From Streptomyces plumbidurans (GTDB lineage Bacteria; Actinomycetota; Actinomycetes; Streptomycetales; Streptomycetaceae), in the NCBI RefSeq assembly GCF_019857225.1, contig NZ_JAFJSY010000073.1:1-49844 (forward strand): a DNA stretch of 49,844 nt, read 5' to 3'. Shown here piece by piece: positions 49,110 through 49,844 of the stretch. The notes below the pieces were generated by a model. It had not been told where the DNA came from, searched no databases, and was given only the letters and a program-made list of their open reading frames with translations. Numbering within the stretch: position 1 is the stretch's first letter; every line of letters starts with the position of its first letter. Made by a program: the position numbers and the translations under genes.

Positions 49110-49182
49110 TACCCCCGACCGGATTCGAACCGGCGCTACCGCCTTGAGAGGGCGGCGTGCTAGGCCGCTACACAACGGGGGC
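49110..49182 (-). tRNA. tRNA-Glu (CTC), copy 2
   Basis: Identical to copy 1, exactly 209 bp away; anticodon stem CCGCC/GGCGG and anticodon CTC. Confidence 0.95.
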
Positions 49183-49226
49183 GAGGATCGTGCGAGCGTT
49201 CAAAACCGAAGCGCCGCAGATCCGAG

Positions 49227-49298
49227 CTGGTCTACCTGGACTCGAACCAAGACTAACTGAACCAGAATCAGTCGTGCTGCCAATTACACCATAGACCA
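49227..49298 (-). tRNA. tRNA-Gln (CTG), copy 2
   Basis: 72 nt, anticodon CTG, same acceptor as copy 1 (TGGTCTA/TAGACCA), D loop with the normal C after GG. Confidence 0.95.
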
Positions 49299-49318
49299 AT
49301 GTGGTTTAGACCAGTTTG

Positions 49319-49391
49319 TACCCCCGACCGGATTCGAACCGGCGCTACCGCCTTGAGAGGGCGGCGTGCTAGGCCGCTACACAACGGGGGC
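49319..49391 (-). tRNA. tRNA-Glu (CTC), copy 3
   Basis: Identical to copies 1 and 2; it is the junction between the 209-bp and 136-bp repeat units. Confidence 0.95.
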
Positions 49392-49454
49392 CCTAGCGAT
49401 CCTGCATCGAAGTCGGCGGGAGCTACCCGGTACCGTCCTCGCGGGAAGGATCTG

Positions 49455-49527
49455 TACCCCCGACCGGATTCGAACCGGCGCTACTGCCTTGAGAGGGCAG
49501 CGTGCTAGGCCGCTACACAACGGGGGC
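49455..49527 (-). tRNA. tRNA-Glu (CTC), copy 4 (anticodon-stem variant)
   Basis: 73 nt, anticodon CTC, but the anticodon stem is CTGCC/GGCAG rather than CCGCC/GGCGG, a compensated C-G to T-A change that keeps pairing. Confidence 0.95.
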
Positions 49528-49590
49528 CCTAGCGATCCTGCATCGAAGTCGGCGGGAGCTACCCGGTACCGTCCTCGCGGGAAGGATCTG

Positions 49591-49663
49591 TACCCCCGAC
49601 CGGATTCGAACCGGCGCTACTGCCTTGAGAGGGCAGCGTGCTAGGCCGCTACACAACGGGGGC
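49591..49663 (-). tRNA. tRNA-Glu (CTC), copy 5 (anticodon-stem variant)
   Basis: Identical to copy 4, exactly 136 bp away, with the same CTGCC/GGCAG anticodon stem. Confidence 0.95.
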
Positions 49664-49684
49664 GATGCAGATGAGCTCTGCGAG

Positions 49685-49756
49685 CTGGCCTACCTGGACT
49701 CGAACCAAGACTAACTGAACCAGAATCAGTCGTGCTGCCAATTACACCATAGGCCA
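49685..49756 (-). tRNA. tRNA-Gln (CTG), copy 3 (acceptor-stem variant)
   Basis: 72 nt, anticodon CTG. The acceptor is TGGCCTA/TAGGCCA, a compensated T-A to C-G change at the fourth pair relative to copies 1 and 2. It is the first tRNA of the array; the promoter should lie in 49757-49844, where I see no convincing hexamers. Confidence 0.95.
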
Positions 49757-49844
49757 CTGGAACGCAAGCCCCTGTGGGGATCTTGTTCTAGTTTGCTCCT
49801 CCGGCTCCGGCCTTTCGGCCCGTTCCCCGGCGGCGCAGGAAGAA

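Larger units (their letters stand above)
48901..49318 (-). repeat. Two tandem 209-bp units (Glu-spacer-Gln-spacer)
   Basis: Units 48901-49109 and 49110-49318 contain identical tRNA-Glu genes, identical 44-bp and 20-bp spacers, and tRNA-Gln genes differing at one base (49070 versus 49279). Confidence 0.9.
49319..49590 (-). repeat. Two tandem 136-bp units (Glu-spacer)
   Basis: Units 49319-49454 and 49455-49590 share an identical 63-bp spacer; the tRNA-Glu genes differ only by the compensated anticodon-stem pair. A third tRNA-Glu follows at 49591 with a different spacer. Confidence 0.9.

Noticed and set aside
48901..49756. CRISPR-like array from regularly repeated sequence
   Set aside because: The repeats are complete tRNA-Glu and tRNA-Gln cloverleaves with correct anticodons; spacers are few and duplicated.

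Overview
The window is chromosomal DNA of a Streptomyces or very close relative. The sequence is very GC-rich, many genes start with GTG, and several genes are Streptomyces hallmarks: nsdA, hupS with its histone-H1-like tail, ndgR divergent from leuCD, a glcP-type glucose permease, and a DivIVA/SepIVA-like protein. Gene order follows the block I remember for model streptomycetes (glnD-glnK-amtB-nsdA ... ftsY ... smc ... mutM-rnc-rpmF ... coaD-rsmD-recG ... rpmB ... thiD-thiL ... ddl-gpsA-plsC ... hupS ... leuDC-ndgR-tRNA). That comparison is from memory, not from a search.

Layout. 1-2.9 kb: nitrogen-control operon amtB-glnK-glnD (minus strand, glnD cut by the window edge) behind a probable GlnR operator. 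3-4.5 kb: nsdA, a TPR-type repressor of antibiotic production. 5-9.6 kb: a degenerate prim-pol-like gene, ftsY, an LLM-class flavin oxidoreductase and glcP; the last two converge on two copies of a Streptomyces intergenic repeat. 9.8-14.5 kb: smc (with a third repeat copy inside its reading frame), a 67-aa coiled-coil gene and acyP. 14.7-16.4 kb: a membrane-anchored CAP/SCP protein and an HxlR regulator. 16.3-24.7 kb: DNA repair, RNA and ribosome genes on the minus strand: mutM, rnc, rpmF, a YceD-family gene, the SepIVA-like gene, coaD, rsmD and recG.

The most striking feature is recG. It carries a 338-residue in-frame intein with a LAGLIDADG endonuclease, placed exactly between Lys and Thr of the GSGKT P-loop. 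It lacks an N-terminal Cys/Ser and has the Trp/Cys/Thr signature of class 3 inteins. Next, 24.9-29.7 kb holds an Hsp90/GHKL ATPase overlapping by one base with a 982-aa TPR-like protein, which looks like an accessory two-gene module. After a FakA-like DAK2 gene and rpmB comes a second apparent accessory module (32.1-36.4 kb): an AfsR/SARP-type regulator and a FAD monooxygenase.

36.3-43 kb holds housekeeping metabolism: thiD-thiL (thiamine), a stand-alone Lrp ligand-binding domain, a DUF3515 lipoprotein, ddl (peptidoglycan), gpsA-plsC (phospholipid) and cofC/fbiD (coenzyme F420). 43-48.9 kb holds hupS, leuC-leuD with divergent ndgR and a clear shared operator, and a DUF4188 gene divergent from a MerR regulator with its own operator. 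The right end (48.9-49.76 kb) is a tandem array of five tRNA-Glu(CTC) and three tRNA-Gln(CTG) genes on the minus strand, built from duplicated 209-bp and 136-bp units. No CRISPR array, insertion sequence, prophage or rRNA gene is visible.
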